Below are positions 21,425 through 30,383 of a DNA stretch of 34,318 bases, piece after piece. The stretch covers positions 1-34,318 of the IMG/VR virus record IMGVR_UViG_3300043466_000283. The stretch is one strand, 5' to 3'. A program made the translations under genes and the position numbers. This stretch comes from a virus. Each line of letters opens with the position of its first letter. Position 1 is the first letter of the stretch. The notes beneath the pieces were generated by a model that did not search any database, was not told the DNA's origin, and saw only the letters and a list, made by a program, of their open reading frames with translations.

Positions 21425-22075
21425 TTACAAAGATTTCAACATTTCTATCATCTTAGGGTGTGGATAAATGTCAATTTTATCCATTCTTACCGAATTATGC
21501 GTAAATACACCCTTGTCACCATTTAAGGCTCTTGGGCATATATCCCATATGTCCTCATTATACTTTAGTGGGATATTATACCTCTCCTTCCAAAGCAGTA
21601 GCAATTGCTTGACCGACTCAATTTGCGCATCGGTATAATTATGGAAGTATTGTTTGCCTTTATACTTTTTGGCAAGTTTAATAACTTGGGATTCTGGCAC
21701 TACACCCCCCACATAGTTATAATACTTGCCATCTTTTAAGGTAAGATGCCCCCAATTACATATTTCTATACCGATGCTGATCCTATCGAGTGACTTATAT
21801 TTAATGCCAAACTTTTGGAAGGTTGACTCTTGCAGACCAAGATGAAATGCCCAATATTTAGAGGAGAAGCCCTGGACAATCTCACCATCAATGCAGCCTC
21901 TCCCAATGCCCGATATGGTCACGCAAGTTGCTACTCTTACTGGGGTCTTTTCCCAATGCTTAAACACATTCTCACCATTGGCATTCCCAGCCGTATGGTG
22001 CAAATATATTTGCTTTTTTGGATGCTCCTCTTTGATCCATTGAGACTCCTTAAATGGTACTTGTCTAATTTTCAT
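21425..22075 (-). CDS. N-acetylmuramoyl-L-alanine amidase (amidase_2 type)
   Basis: A 216-residue zinc amidase that would cut the bond between muramic acid and the peptide stem. The first zinc ligand is in YLHHTAG (H26/H27), the middle has SIGIEICNWG, and the C-terminal HNSVRMDKIDIYPHP supplies the second histidine and the conserved D-K-x-D residues. Neither a signal peptide nor a cell-wall binding domain is seen. It is the second lytic enzyme of this phage; its place next to the fibre genes leaves open a virion-associated role at entry. The start shares one base with the previous stop (TAATG). Confidence 0.9.
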   Translation of the reverse strand: MKIRQVPFKESQWIKEEHPKKQIYLHHTAGNANGENVFKHWEKTPVRVATCVTISGIGRGCIDGEIVQGFSSKYWAFHLGLQESTFQKFGIKYKSLDRISIGIEICNWGHLTLKDGKYYNYVGGVVPESQVIKLAKKYKGKQYFHNYTDAQIESVKQLLLLWKERYNIPLKYNEDIWDICPRALNGDKGVFTHNSVRMDKIDIYPHPKMIEMLKSL

Positions 22076-22332
22076 TAGATGATTGTTAGGTTAAGTTTAC
22101 CTGCGATATAAACGTAAGCCTCTTCATTTGAATTATCCCAATCGATGTAATCTTGCCCGTCCATTGCGACATTTCCTACCGATAGAGTAGAACCGCCATT
22201 GCCTTCTTTTAACTCATAATAAAATGTACAAGATGTTGCAAGGTCATCGTAAATGATTCGTGCGTCTAGTTCACTTGCTTCTTTGCTTTGTCCGTTTGCC
22301 CAGATTGATACTGGCTGAATGTTAACTCCCAT
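22075..22332 (-). CDS. Hypothetical protein, 85 aa
   Basis: Not recognised. A beta-rich protein without Cys clusters (one Cys), starting MGVNIQPVSIWANGQSKEAS and ending in YVYIAGKLNLTII. It lies between the large fibre gene (19 bp away) and the amidase. Its style resembles small baseplate or fibre accessory proteins, but this is position-based only. Confidence 0.7.
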   Translation of the reverse strand: MGVNIQPVSIWANGQSKEASELDARIIYDDLATSCTFYYELKEGNGGSTLSVGNVAMDGQDYIDWDNSNEEAYVYIAGKLNLTII

Positions 22333-22351
22333 TTTTATTTTATTTAAATTG

Positions 22352-25216
22352 TTATGCTAATATACCTTGATTACGCAAGGCTTTTACTATTTGTCTAAGT
22401 GTGTAACCATCAAAGGTTGTATCGTCAAGTACTGCACTTCCGCCACCTAATGAAATGATTGAGTTACCTACTGCCGTTGTTTCTTGATAGAGTTTAATAA
22501 CCGCCCCATTCTCCGTTCTAAAGTGAGGTGCAGCGTTACCAGCTGTTACATCGGCAGAATATTGCACATAAGAATCGGTAACACTTGATGAAGGATTAGT
22601 CGCACTTGTATGAGAAAACCAACCATTACTAGATAGTCTTACTCTCTCAGTGTTATTAGATGCTAAAATTAAATCCCCAGCCGCTTCAGTACCTACCGCA
22701 ATATGTAAGCCGTTTGAGTTTGTACTCATTACCGATGTGCCACCACCAGTCGGTCTAATCGCACTAACTGCATTTGCGGCACTATTAATAAACTCTAATG
22801 CGTTACCGCCATTTATTATAAGACCAGTTGAATCAATTTGTACTCTTTGTGTGCCGTCAGTTTGGAATATGAACGTACCGCTTGAAGCACCTCTTGCATT
22901 AAGGATTGTCCCAGCGTCATTAGTCCCAGCTATTTGAGATGTTGCGATGAGTAACCCTCTACCATCTACATTGCCAAATATTGCTTGAGTTGAGTTTGCG
23001 GATGCTGAAACAACACGCAATCTTGCATCTGGATTGTATGTGCCAAATCCAATATTACCAGAGGTATCAATAATCATTCTTATTGCTCCACCTGCAGTTG
23101 TATCGCCTATAAAAAATTTATTTGAATCATTCCCCGTTGTAGAACCTCCAATACCTAACGTCATTTCCCTACCACTTGCACCAGTATTCTTAAAAATCAT
23201 ATAAGAATACCCAGCAGTTGAAGTACTTACAATTGTATGATTCATTAAACCAGCACCAGTCAATGTTGTATTACCACCAAAAGCAGTCGCCCCCGTTATC
23301 TTCGCAGTCCCAGTCACTTGTAGACGTTCGCCGCTATCGGTTGTGCTACCAATAGCAAGGTTGTTTGTAGAGAATAGCGTCATTGCTTGGGTAAACGTTA
23401 TTGCGTTTCCAGCAGTACCACTCGCAGCGCTAAACCAATAATGCGCACCTAATCCTTGTTCGTACCTTGAAGATGCACCAGTAGCTATATATTTCCATCC
23501 ACTATTAAACGTAGCGTTTGCATTCCAATAAGCAGCAGCGTCTGATCCAGAACCCATCATTACTGCATTACCATTCTGCACATTTCTATACCCACCAGAA
23601 GTTAAGGTCGGTTGTAGACCTACACCAATGTTTCCGCTTCTATGTACTACAAGCTGATTGTTTACTCCATTCGCTTGTAGAATCATATTAGCACCTACAC
23701 CATCATCAAAGTTGTATATACCAGTAGTTGTAGCAAGGGTAAATCTTAAAGCTAATGAACTTGTTGTACCATTTTTTAAATTTATAGTATCAGTAAATCT
23801 TGCAGTCCCAGTCACATCAAGACGGAATCCACCATCGGCAGCATTTCCACCTACTCTAAAATTGCCATTAGCATAAAACCTTCCTACTTCCGTTGCGTTT
23901 GTTGTGAATGCTAAAGGAGTATTTGACCTTGTGCCGAAATAAGTTTCAGTTGCAGTATTATTCCAACTTGCGTGGCGAGTAGTTCCAGTCATCAAATCAA
24001 TATTACCACCATTTGTTGCATTGCCTACCGCAAGTGTAGTATATCCACTAAGAGCAGTTATACTTGTTGTCCCTATTCCAGTATTTCCAGCCAAATAATT
24101 TTGGGCAGTGCCGTTCATATAGAGATTCCATACATTAGTTGCAGCAGCTAAGTCACCATAGAAACCATAATCAGTTGAAGCCCCCGTCATTCCACTATGA
24201 ACAAAGAACCCAGTTTGTGTTGATACACTTGAACCAGCACCGAAAGTACCTTGCAATGCGCTAAAATGTCTTATCTCACTTATTGTTGCACTTGCAGCAA
24301 CTGATGGGCTTGAGCGAAAAACTTGTGTAGTACCCGTTGCAGTTGATTGAATTGTACCATCTACAAAGACTGGTATTGGACTTACTACTCCCGTAATGTT
24401 ATTACTAATCCTTAAATTATATCCCGTCAAACTTGTACTCCCAATCCCCACACTATCACTAAAATACCCAGTCCCAATCACTTGTAACCTCTGCCCCGAA
24501 TCAGTCGCACCAGTATTGATACCGACATTACGAGTAGAGAATATTCTCATTGCCTCCTCTGGATAACCATTAGTATTATTAGCAGTGCCAAATATTAACG
24601 ACCCTTTGTAGTCTGAGTTTGTTGATACATCTCTAAAACTCCATATTGCAGCGTATGTTGAAAAACTTGTTGAAGTTAATCTTGCTCTAAAATTTATCCC
24701 ACCACCAACACCAGCTGCGAAAGCAGTATCATCAGTAACCGATAAAGGCATAGTATTAAATGAAGCAATACTATTTAGTGTTGTTGTCCTTGTTGACAAG
24801 GAATCTAATTTTGTAAATGGAGATACTGTACCTATTCCTAACCTCAAATTCGTTGTATCCCAAAATAATGCATTGTTCCCAGCTTGTGTAGTCGCACCCG
24901 TGAAGTATGCGACTTGACCAGCACTACCACTACCAGTAATCCCACTATCACTATCGTTCACCCAAGATGTGCCGTTGTACTTTAGCACTTGACCATTTGA
25001 AGGGCTTGTCAATACTATCGGCATAGTAAGTAATGAGCCATCACCTCTTAGAAGCTGAGATGTAGTGCCACTTGCAATGTATTTCTGAAAGCGAGTGTTA
25101 GTCGTTCCGTTGCCTATATATAGGTCAAAGGTGTCCGTAGTGAACAAAGGTTCACCAGCTAAAGCCGTAGGTATCCCACTCGCTAAACCCCTTTTAAATC
25201 TTAATGTATTTGCCAT
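22352..25216 (-). CDS. Tail fibre protein with repeated GIGT modules
   Basis: A 954-residue fibre, likely the host-binding appendage. The N terminus MANTLRFKRGLASGIPTALA followed by GEPLFTTDTFDLYIGNG is the common attachment start of phage fibres. The shaft is made of recurrent modules: short GIGT or GIGS strands after LRL/GN, and four copies of a block like RLQVTGTA or RLDVTGTA. The C terminus closes with DDTTFDGYTLRQIVKAL. I see no S74 autocatalytic chaperone motif, so trimming is not expected. The two genes upstream share its composition and presumably build the same structure. Confidence 0.85.
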   Translation of the reverse strand: MANTLRFKRGLASGIPTALAGEPLFTTDTFDLYIGNGTTNTRFQKYIASGTTSQLLRGDGSLLTMPIVLTSPSNGQVLKYNGTSWVNDSDSGITGSGSAGQVAYFTGATTQAGNNALFWDTTNLRLGIGTVSPFTKLDSLSTRTTTLNSIASFNTMPLSVTDDTAFAAGVGGGINFRARLTSTSFSTYAAIWSFRDVSTNSDYKGSLIFGTANNTNGYPEEAMRIFSTRNVGINTGATDSGQRLQVIGTGYFSDSVGIGSTSLTGYNLRISNNITGVVSPIPVFVDGTIQSTATGTTQVFRSSPSVAASATISEIRHFSALQGTFGAGSSVSTQTGFFVHSGMTGASTDYGFYGDLAAATNVWNLYMNGTAQNYLAGNTGIGTTSITALSGYTTLAVGNATNGGNIDLMTGTTRHASWNNTATETYFGTRSNTPLAFTTNATEVGRFYANGNFRVGGNAADGGFRLDVTGTARFTDTINLKNGTTSSLALRFTLATTTGIYNFDDGVGANMILQANGVNNQLVVHRSGNIGVGLQPTLTSGGYRNVQNGNAVMMGSGSDAAAYWNANATFNSGWKYIATGASSRYEQGLGAHYWFSAASGTAGNAITFTQAMTLFSTNNLAIGSTTDSGERLQVTGTAKITGATAFGGNTTLTGAGLMNHTIVSTSTAGYSYMIFKNTGASGREMTLGIGGSTTGNDSNKFFIGDTTAGGAIRMIIDTSGNIGFGTYNPDARLRVVSASANSTQAIFGNVDGRGLLIATSQIAGTNDAGTILNARGASSGTFIFQTDGTQRVQIDSTGLIINGGNALEFINSAANAVSAIRPTGGGTSVMSTNSNGLHIAVGTEAAGDLILASNNTERVRLSSNGWFSHTSATNPSSSVTDSYVQYSADVTAGNAAPHFRTENGAVIKLYQETTAVGNSIISLGGGSAVLDDTTFDGYTLRQIVKALRNQGILA

Positions 25217-25238
25217 ATATCTTTATTTTCTTATATTA

Positions 25239-25940
25239 TTACCAAGTGCCGTAATCCCCAACGCTCCACGATCTATTCGCACTCAAGTCAAAACTAACAT
25301 CATTTATAGTTAACGTCCTTGTTGTTGGCACACCCCCTACATCACTCGCAGTAATTGCGCTCCAAACTGGCGCAGCACTTAATGTACCATCACCAGTTTG
25401 ACTTAAATACATTTTAGTAGTGGTGGTGTTGCCAGCTAACCTAATAGGTAAACCCACGGCATTGCCTCGAATAATATCACCAAGGCTTGTCATTGGGTTT
25501 GACATAAAGTTAGCATCAAAGAACTCATAGCCAGTCCCAGCCGCGTTGACCCTTAATAATTGTAAAGGTGTTGTGGAGGCTACACCACTAAAGGCACTTG
25601 TCCCATTGCCTATCACCACACCACTAATAGTCCCTACACCACTCCCACCTCTCGCTACTGGCAATATCCCAGCGGTTATCTTGGAGGCATTAAGGTTTGG
25701 TATGTCATCACTTACTAATAAGCGAAATTGCGGTACATCCTCAGCGCCAGTTGTTGGTCCAGCCCACACCGTGTTAGCCAATTGATTGACTAAGCCGATT
25801 TGCAATGTCCCAGTTGATGTAATAGGTGATCCAAGGACAGTAAATATCCCACTTGGAGCGGTTAGTGCAACGCTTGTAACCGTCCCACTACCAGCCCCAC
25901 TCGCTGGGGTATAAGCTATAAGTGACTTATTTATTCTCAC
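25239..25940 (-). CDS. Tail fibre component, 233 aa
   Basis: A low-complexity beta protein with the fibre phrases GSGTVTSVALTAPSG, LPVARGGSGVGTISGVVIGN and TLTINDVSFDLSANRSWSVG. The phrase ARGGSG is a classic strand repeat in phage fibres. It ends in DYGTW, like its upstream neighbour, which ends in FGTW. Start at 25940 overlaps that neighbour's TGA as ATGA. It is likely a middle segment of a multi-protein fibre; receptor specificity cannot be read. Confidence 0.75.
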   Translation of the reverse strand: MRINKSLIAYTPASGAGSGTVTSVALTAPSGIFTVLGSPITSTGTLQIGLVNQLANTVWAGPTTGAEDVPQFRLLVSDDIPNLNASKITAGILPVARGGSGVGTISGVVIGNGTSAFSGVASTTPLQLLRVNAAGTGYEFFDANFMSNPMTSLGDIIRGNAVGLPIRLAGNTTTTKMYLSQTGDGTLSAAPVWSAITASDVGGVPTTRTLTINDVSFDLSANRSWSVGDYGTW

Positions 25941-26587
25941 CAGGTGCCAAAATTAATTGATGAAGTTTTTGTCCATAGTCCAGTACTGCTAACATATTGC
26001 AAGACATCGCCGTCATTAGGATTCCTTGCAGCAACATCGTGCAACTCATCCATCTCATAGCCATTTTGCACCCTCACCTCAATAGTCCCTTGGTTGGGAT
26101 GTGATCTTGTCACTATCCCTATATAAACCAAATGGTCTGGTGCATATGGCTTAGTGGTTGTATATCCACCAGCCACCGTTGGTGATAAATATAATTGATC
26201 TCCTTCGTTATAAGCACTCGTATTAAGTCCAGTCTCCCTACCAAACACCACAACATATCCAAAGCCGTTATTAGCTATATTATCTCTCACTAATCCTAGT
26301 GTCTGCGCACTCGTACCATCAGTTGTGGCAATAGCCTTGCTGATAGTTGCCGTGTTGCCAGTCGCACCACTAATATACACAACCGTCCCTTTGGTGATTG
26401 TCGCACCAGTTTGATTCCTTACATATTGCAACAATGTCAAAGCTGAGTCAACCGCTCCACCACCACCATTTGTGCCAGTTTTTATATAAATAGGGCTTGG
26501 AGGCACAACCTTAACGACTATGTTATTAGATGTGTCAGTTACCCTAATTATTGGCTGACTAATTGTATAATTAACCTTAATTATCAT
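25937..26587 (-). CDS. Tail fibre / baseplate component, 216 aa
   Basis: Start MIIKVNYTIS at 26587 is used because it shares a base with the previous stop (TAATG); the longer frame to 26632 overlaps that gene. An N-terminal beta region is followed by a glycine bridge (TGTNGGGGAVD) and a domain with KGTVVYISGATGNTATISKA and GLVRDNIANNGFGYVVVFGR, a pattern typical of capsid-decoration or fibre beta domains. The end LQYVSSTGLWTKTS... FGTW resembles the fibre shaft repeats. Confidence 0.72.
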   Translation of the reverse strand: MIIKVNYTISQPIIRVTDTSNNIVVKVVPPSPIYIKTGTNGGGGAVDSALTLLQYVRNQTGATITKGTVVYISGATGNTATISKAIATTDGTSAQTLGLVRDNIANNGFGYVVVFGRETGLNTSAYNEGDQLYLSPTVAGGYTTTKPYAPDHLVYIGIVTRSHPNQGTIEVRVQNGYEMDELHDVAARNPNDGDVLQYVSSTGLWTKTSSINFGTW

Positions 26588-26925
26588 TATGACGTGATTT
26601 GAGATTGCACTTGAATATAACCTTGCATCCAAGTATATGTGCCAGTTGCCGTGGTTACTTGTAGGTCGTATTTAAACTCCCCAGCGGTATATCCAGCCGT
26701 TGTTGCAGCCGTTAAAGTAACTGTGCGCTCATTAGGCTCACCAACAACAAACAAAGCATTATCCCAAGTAAATTGAGTGACACCAGCACTATTCTTAGCC
26801 ATTAGCTTGAAGACATCAGTTGTCACATCAATAGGTGTAGTCTCGCACTCATCCTCCCAAAATGACAAAGGCAAAGTGTAAGTATCTCCTTGTCTAATCG
26901 GCATTAAATTAAATTCTGGTATCAT
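26587..26925 (-). CDS. Baseplate upper protein-like (BppU N-terminal type), 112 aa
   Basis: A 112-residue single-domain beta protein. The start PIRQGDTYTLPLSFWED and end GEFKYDLQVTT...TYTWMQGYIQV match the general layout of BppU N-terminal and related Ig-like adaptors that connect fibres to the tail tip. It precedes the fibre genes, consistent with an adaptor. No enzyme motif is visible. Confidence 0.68.
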   Translation of the reverse strand: MIPEFNLMPIRQGDTYTLPLSFWEDECETTPIDVTTDVFKLMAKNSAGVTQFTWDNALFVVGEPNERTVTLTAATTAGYTAGEFKYDLQVTTATGTYTWMQGYIQVQSQITS

Positions 26926-26934
26926 ATAAATTAT

Positions 26935-27159
26935 TTATGTTCTATCAACCTTGTCTTTTAACTCCAATTTAATATCTTGCAAAGCCTCAAAAATCTTACC
27001 CAACTTCTCACCAATCTCATCCTCCTTTTTCTCAAGGGTGCGGACACGAAGATCAAGCTCTCTAAGCTTAATCTTCATATCCGTAAACATTTTTGACAAT
27101 GCCATTGCAAACGCGATGGTTTGTATAATAATTGTCACAATCACCCCTTGCTCCATCAT
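26935..27159 (-). CDS. Holin-accessory-like membrane coiled-coil protein, 74 aa
   Basis: One N-terminal membrane helix (MEQGVIVTIIIQTIAFAMAL) is followed by a 50-residue charged coiled coil (KIKLRELDLRVRTLEKKEDE...). This is the reverse order of XhlA, where the helix is C-terminal, but the parts are the same. It lies 3 bp after a 52-residue two-helix protein; the pair may make the membrane lesion in lysis. Start at either of the two adjacent Met codons. Confidence 0.6.
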   Translation of the reverse strand: MMEQGVIVTIIIQTIAFAMALSKMFTDMKIKLRELDLRVRTLEKKEDEIGEKLGKIFEALQDIKLELKDKVDRT

Positions 27160-27162
27160 TAC

Positions 27163-27321
27163 TTACTTTTTAGCGTCTGAAGCAAAAATGCCAACTAATA
27201 GCATTCCGATACCAGCCAAGACCATTTTCCAATCTTGAGCAATTGCACCTTCCCAAATCATTGGCAATCCAGCTACCGCTCCAAAAAGGCTTGTCTTTAC
27301 ATTTTCCATCATTTGTTTCAT
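27163..27321 (-). CDS. Small two-helix membrane protein, 52 aa: holin candidate
   Basis: A 52-codon ORF: MKQMMENVKTS, hydrophobic LFGAVAGLPMIWEGAIA, short polar turn (QDWK), hydrophobic MVLAGIGMLLVGIFAS, then DAKK. Two short membrane helices with a lysine tail suit a small holin. Spacing is tight to the next gene (3 bp) and the previous gene ends 12 bp before. No other clear holin is present in the window. Confidence 0.6.
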   Translation of the reverse strand: MKQMMENVKTSLFGAVAGLPMIWEGAIAQDWKMVLAGIGMLLVGIFASDAKK

Positions 27322-27333
27322 AATTATTAATTT

Positions 27334-27972
27334 TTATATTGGTATATAAGCCATTGTTACTCTAACTCCATTTAATCCTGGACCTAAGTCAAGATAATAG
27401 TTGCCTTCTATTAATAAAACATTATAACTATAATACCATTCACCCCTATATCCAACCGCAACTAACTGCCAATCGTTATAATTTCTCGCAGTAACTAAAC
27501 CACTCGTAAACGCTCCGACATTCTCTTGATCAACTTCACTAATTTCATTAAAAGCACCATTCCCTTGTAATGTGTATGAGTAAGAAGCAAAGCCGTTAAC
27601 AACTGAATCAAGCGTTAATTCACTAATATAACAATTAAATTGATAAACTTTATATTCACTATAACCATTAATTATGTCAAGATAAGCAACGAAATTGGTG
27701 TTAGTAGTGGTAAACATATCATCGAAATAATCCAACCCCAGCTGCGCACCTTGATAAACTAACTTAACCAATCCAGTACCACTAACTGTAAAAGTGCGCT
27801 TACCAGGAATAAATCTCCTAAAGTAATTATTACTTTTTGGCGCAAGTTCAATCATATCCCTCGTGATGGTGATAGATGTATCTTTAGCACAAGCAAAAGG
27901 ATAAACCTTGCCGTCATCTCTTGTGAAAGCAATCACTAAACCAGAGGCTTTTACTATGTTAGGGTTTGACAT
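27334..27972 (-). CDS. Second tail-tube-like protein, 212 aa
   Basis: A beta-rich protein following the large tail tip gene. Its segment YQFNCYISELTLDSVVNGFA...YSYTLQGNG lines up by eye with the major tail protein's YYHQFMGYITDLTLNQSTTE...NFSGTIQSNG, so both appear to share the tail-tube fold. Residues 1-50 read VKASGLVIAFTRDDGKVYPF, again like a tube subunit start. A C-terminal 60-residue extension is unique. It may cap the tip or make an adaptor ring. This relation is read from pattern only. Confidence 0.6.
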   Translation of the reverse strand: MSNPNIVKASGLVIAFTRDDGKVYPFACAKDTSITITRDMIELAPKSNNYFRRFIPGKRTFTVSGTGLVKLVYQGAQLGLDYFDDMFTTTNTNFVAYLDIINGYSEYKVYQFNCYISELTLDSVVNGFASYSYTLQGNGAFNEISEVDQENVGAFTSGLVTARNYNDWQLVAVGYRGEWYYSYNVLLIEGNYYLDLGPGLNGVRVTMAYIPI

Positions 27973-27974
27973 TA

Positions 27975-30383
27975 TTACTCGTATAAATAATTATCCGTAT
28001 ATGGGTCATAGTCAAGGGTATTGCTTGGACTGTTTATCTTCATATCACCACCATTAACCGTGATGGATGAAGCATTTGTCACAACAACCCTAAAAGTGTC
28101 ATTTGTAGCTATAGTTTGAGTAGTTACACTTAATGCCATTGTGAATGGCTGATTTGCAGTATAAATTGGATAGTTTATAGTTTTAATAGCCGTGCCATTC
28201 TTTTGCAATTGGAAAGTTATAGTCTTAGGATAAGTCGCGGCACTAACTACTCCAAAGATACTACAATCAATTGGAGTTGTCAAAGTTGTTGCGTTGTCAT
28301 ATCTCGCAGTATTGCTAGTCTGAATAGAAAAGCCACCGCTAGATACTAGCGTTAAAGGCATTACCGATGGCGAGGCATAAGTGCCAAGTGTAAAATCAGC
28401 CTCGAAAGTCTCAGTAATTGGGGTGTCTCTTATCTCATCATACACCTCCTCTAAAGTAGCACTCCAGGTCCCAGCTGCATAGTCAACCTCTTTAAGGTTA
28501 GCTATCCAATACACCTTATTAGGGTCATCATCTAAGAACCTAACAGTATTCAATAAGCCTATTGGTGTAAGTGTTACATTATCAGTCCACATTAACCCAA
28601 AAAAGTTGACATCTATCTTATTTCTATTTACACGGTTATGCTCCCACCTTGCAGTCGCATTTTGCCTCCTCAGTCCAAATGTCTCAGATGGGAATCTCAA
28701 GCGATGCCAGTTTGCATCGGTTAATGTTGTCCCATTTGATTGAAAAACCGCTCCTTTATGCAACGCACTAAAATGATCATCAAGGTAAGTATCATTTTTG
28801 CTTGAGTTTACAATTGTGCCGCTCTTTGTATATAATGAGTTTATCCCAGTTATCTTGCGTAAAAAATCACCATTCTCAAAGCCGTTTAATACTTGGACTT
28901 TTAGATTGTTATAATAGGTAATTGAGTTAGTTACTGTATTGTCATTGAAATGTCTTAGCCTTATTGTTAACTTGCCACCAGCTGGGACAATGTCCGACTC
29001 AATTTGGATACTATTCCACTCCTCAGTCTGCACATTTGTGCCAGATCGTGAGTCAAGTCTTATTGACCCAACAAGACCTAAAGATAAAACAAATGTCCAA
29101 GTACCCTCTTCATTAAGCCAATAATAACCCCCAGCACTTTCTATCACCACATTTGCGATTGGTGCTAGTTGGAAATAGCTGCGCAAAAACTTAATATCAA
29201 AACTTATATTGACAAAACTTGCTGAGTTTATTGCAACCTCATTGCTCAAAATCCAACAAGATGCAACTCCAGCTGCTTGTAGTGTCTCAATAAAAACATA
29301 TCTCTCAAGCAATCCACCAGCAATGCTTGATGAATAAATCTCTCTAATCTTACAATTAAAGTTTGCGCCTGGTGTTGTTGGTGATGTTAAACTACCAGTT
29401 TGAAAAGTCCATAAATCTAAACTGTAAGTTTTTGAGGACCCACTTGTAGCAACAAAAGTACCACGAGCAAAAGTCTCATTGTTAAAGGTCTCATCAAAAG
29501 GGTCATAAGCAAAATCAATCTCATCGAACTTAGTCTTCTTTTGTATTAGCCTAAGCATTTCTGGTGAGATTGGTTTAACCTCCCTATCAACACCAACCTC
29601 AATATCATATCTCTTATTTATACCACTTGGTACACCTAAATTCCACTCAGTACCAATTAGATTATTATTGTAAGATGTGTATAATTCCTCAAATCTAAAA
29701 AAATACCATCGGTTAAGATATTGAAATAAAGTTTGAGAAAATGAACTATTTATCTTCTCAATCACAGTTAGTTTATCATCATATGTTGTAGCATCTTGCT
29801 GAAATGTTTTTGCATCAATGTAACATTGAAACAATGGGCTATCAACATCAGTCATTGAATCGTGATACAAATTATTAATTACTGCATATCTTGTCAATGG
29901 TGTATTTGGCGCACCTTGTAATGAATAGTTTAATAATTCGAAAGGTGTAAACTTACCAATTAATTCTGCACCATTGTCAGACAATGGGATGTCTTTTAAC
30001 ATTCCTAACCCATCATATGCTCTAATGATAAGAAAGTGATTTGTATCATCCCAAACCTCTTGGAAATCATCTTGTAAAACATACCCACTCCAAACGGAAA
30101 AATCACCTATATCAAATCTAATAAGTATGTCACTATCTTGGTCCGCAAAAAAATCCTCTATTTGCACTCCATTAACATCGGTCAAAATTTCAATCTCACC
30201 CATCAAAGCCCTTACTGGCTTAAAAATGTCATCATCAGAGTTAAACTCCTTTAGGACAAATGGTCTCGTACCACCTTGCAATTCAGTAGCAGTACCCACA
30301 AAGCCTTCATATCTGAATGATACTCGGCACAGGTATCCATCCCCACTCTGAAAATTGATATAATATTTTTCTGCTCTAGCCAA
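27975..30383 (-). CDS. Tail tip / baseplate hub protein, 802 aa
   Basis: A large structural protein directly downstream of the tape measure gene, the place of distal-tail (Dit) and tail-associated (Tal) proteins. The N-terminal 150 residues (EKYYINFQSGDGYLCRVSFR, then YDGLGMLKDIPLSDNGAELI) resemble the hub domain of such proteins in Bacteroidota phages. The middle holds beta carbohydrate-binding-like stretches (GSLTSPTTPGANFNCKIREI). No lytic enzyme motif is visible. The ATG overlaps the tape measure stop by 8 bp. Confidence 0.72.
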   Translation of the reverse strand: MARAEKYYINFQSGDGYLCRVSFRYEGFVGTATELQGGTRPFVLKEFNSDDDIFKPVRALMGEIEILTDVNGVQIEDFFADQDSDILIRFDIGDFSVWSGYVLQDDFQEVWDDTNHFLIIRAYDGLGMLKDIPLSDNGAELIGKFTPFELLNYSLQGAPNTPLTRYAVINNLYHDSMTDVDSPLFQCYIDAKTFQQDATTYDDKLTVIEKINSSFSQTLFQYLNRWYFFRFEELYTSYNNNLIGTEWNLGVPSGINKRYDIEVGVDREVKPISPEMLRLIQKKTKFDEIDFAYDPFDETFNNETFARGTFVATSGSSKTYSLDLWTFQTGSLTSPTTPGANFNCKIREIYSSSIAGGLLERYVFIETLQAAGVASCWILSNEVAINSASFVNISFDIKFLRSYFQLAPIANVVIESAGGYYWLNEEGTWTFVLSLGLVGSIRLDSRSGTNVQTEEWNSIQIESDIVPAGGKLTIRLRHFNDNTVTNSITYYNNLKVQVLNGFENGDFLRKITGINSLYTKSGTIVNSSKNDTYLDDHFSALHKGAVFQSNGTTLTDANWHRLRFPSETFGLRRQNATARWEHNRVNRNKIDVNFFGLMWTDNVTLTPIGLLNTVRFLDDDPNKVYWIANLKEVDYAAGTWSATLEEVYDEIRDTPITETFEADFTLGTYASPSVMPLTLVSSGGFSIQTSNTARYDNATTLTTPIDCSIFGVVSAATYPKTITFQLQKNGTAIKTINYPIYTANQPFTMALSVTTQTIATNDTFRVVVTNASSITVNGGDMKINSPSNTLDYDPYTDNYLYE

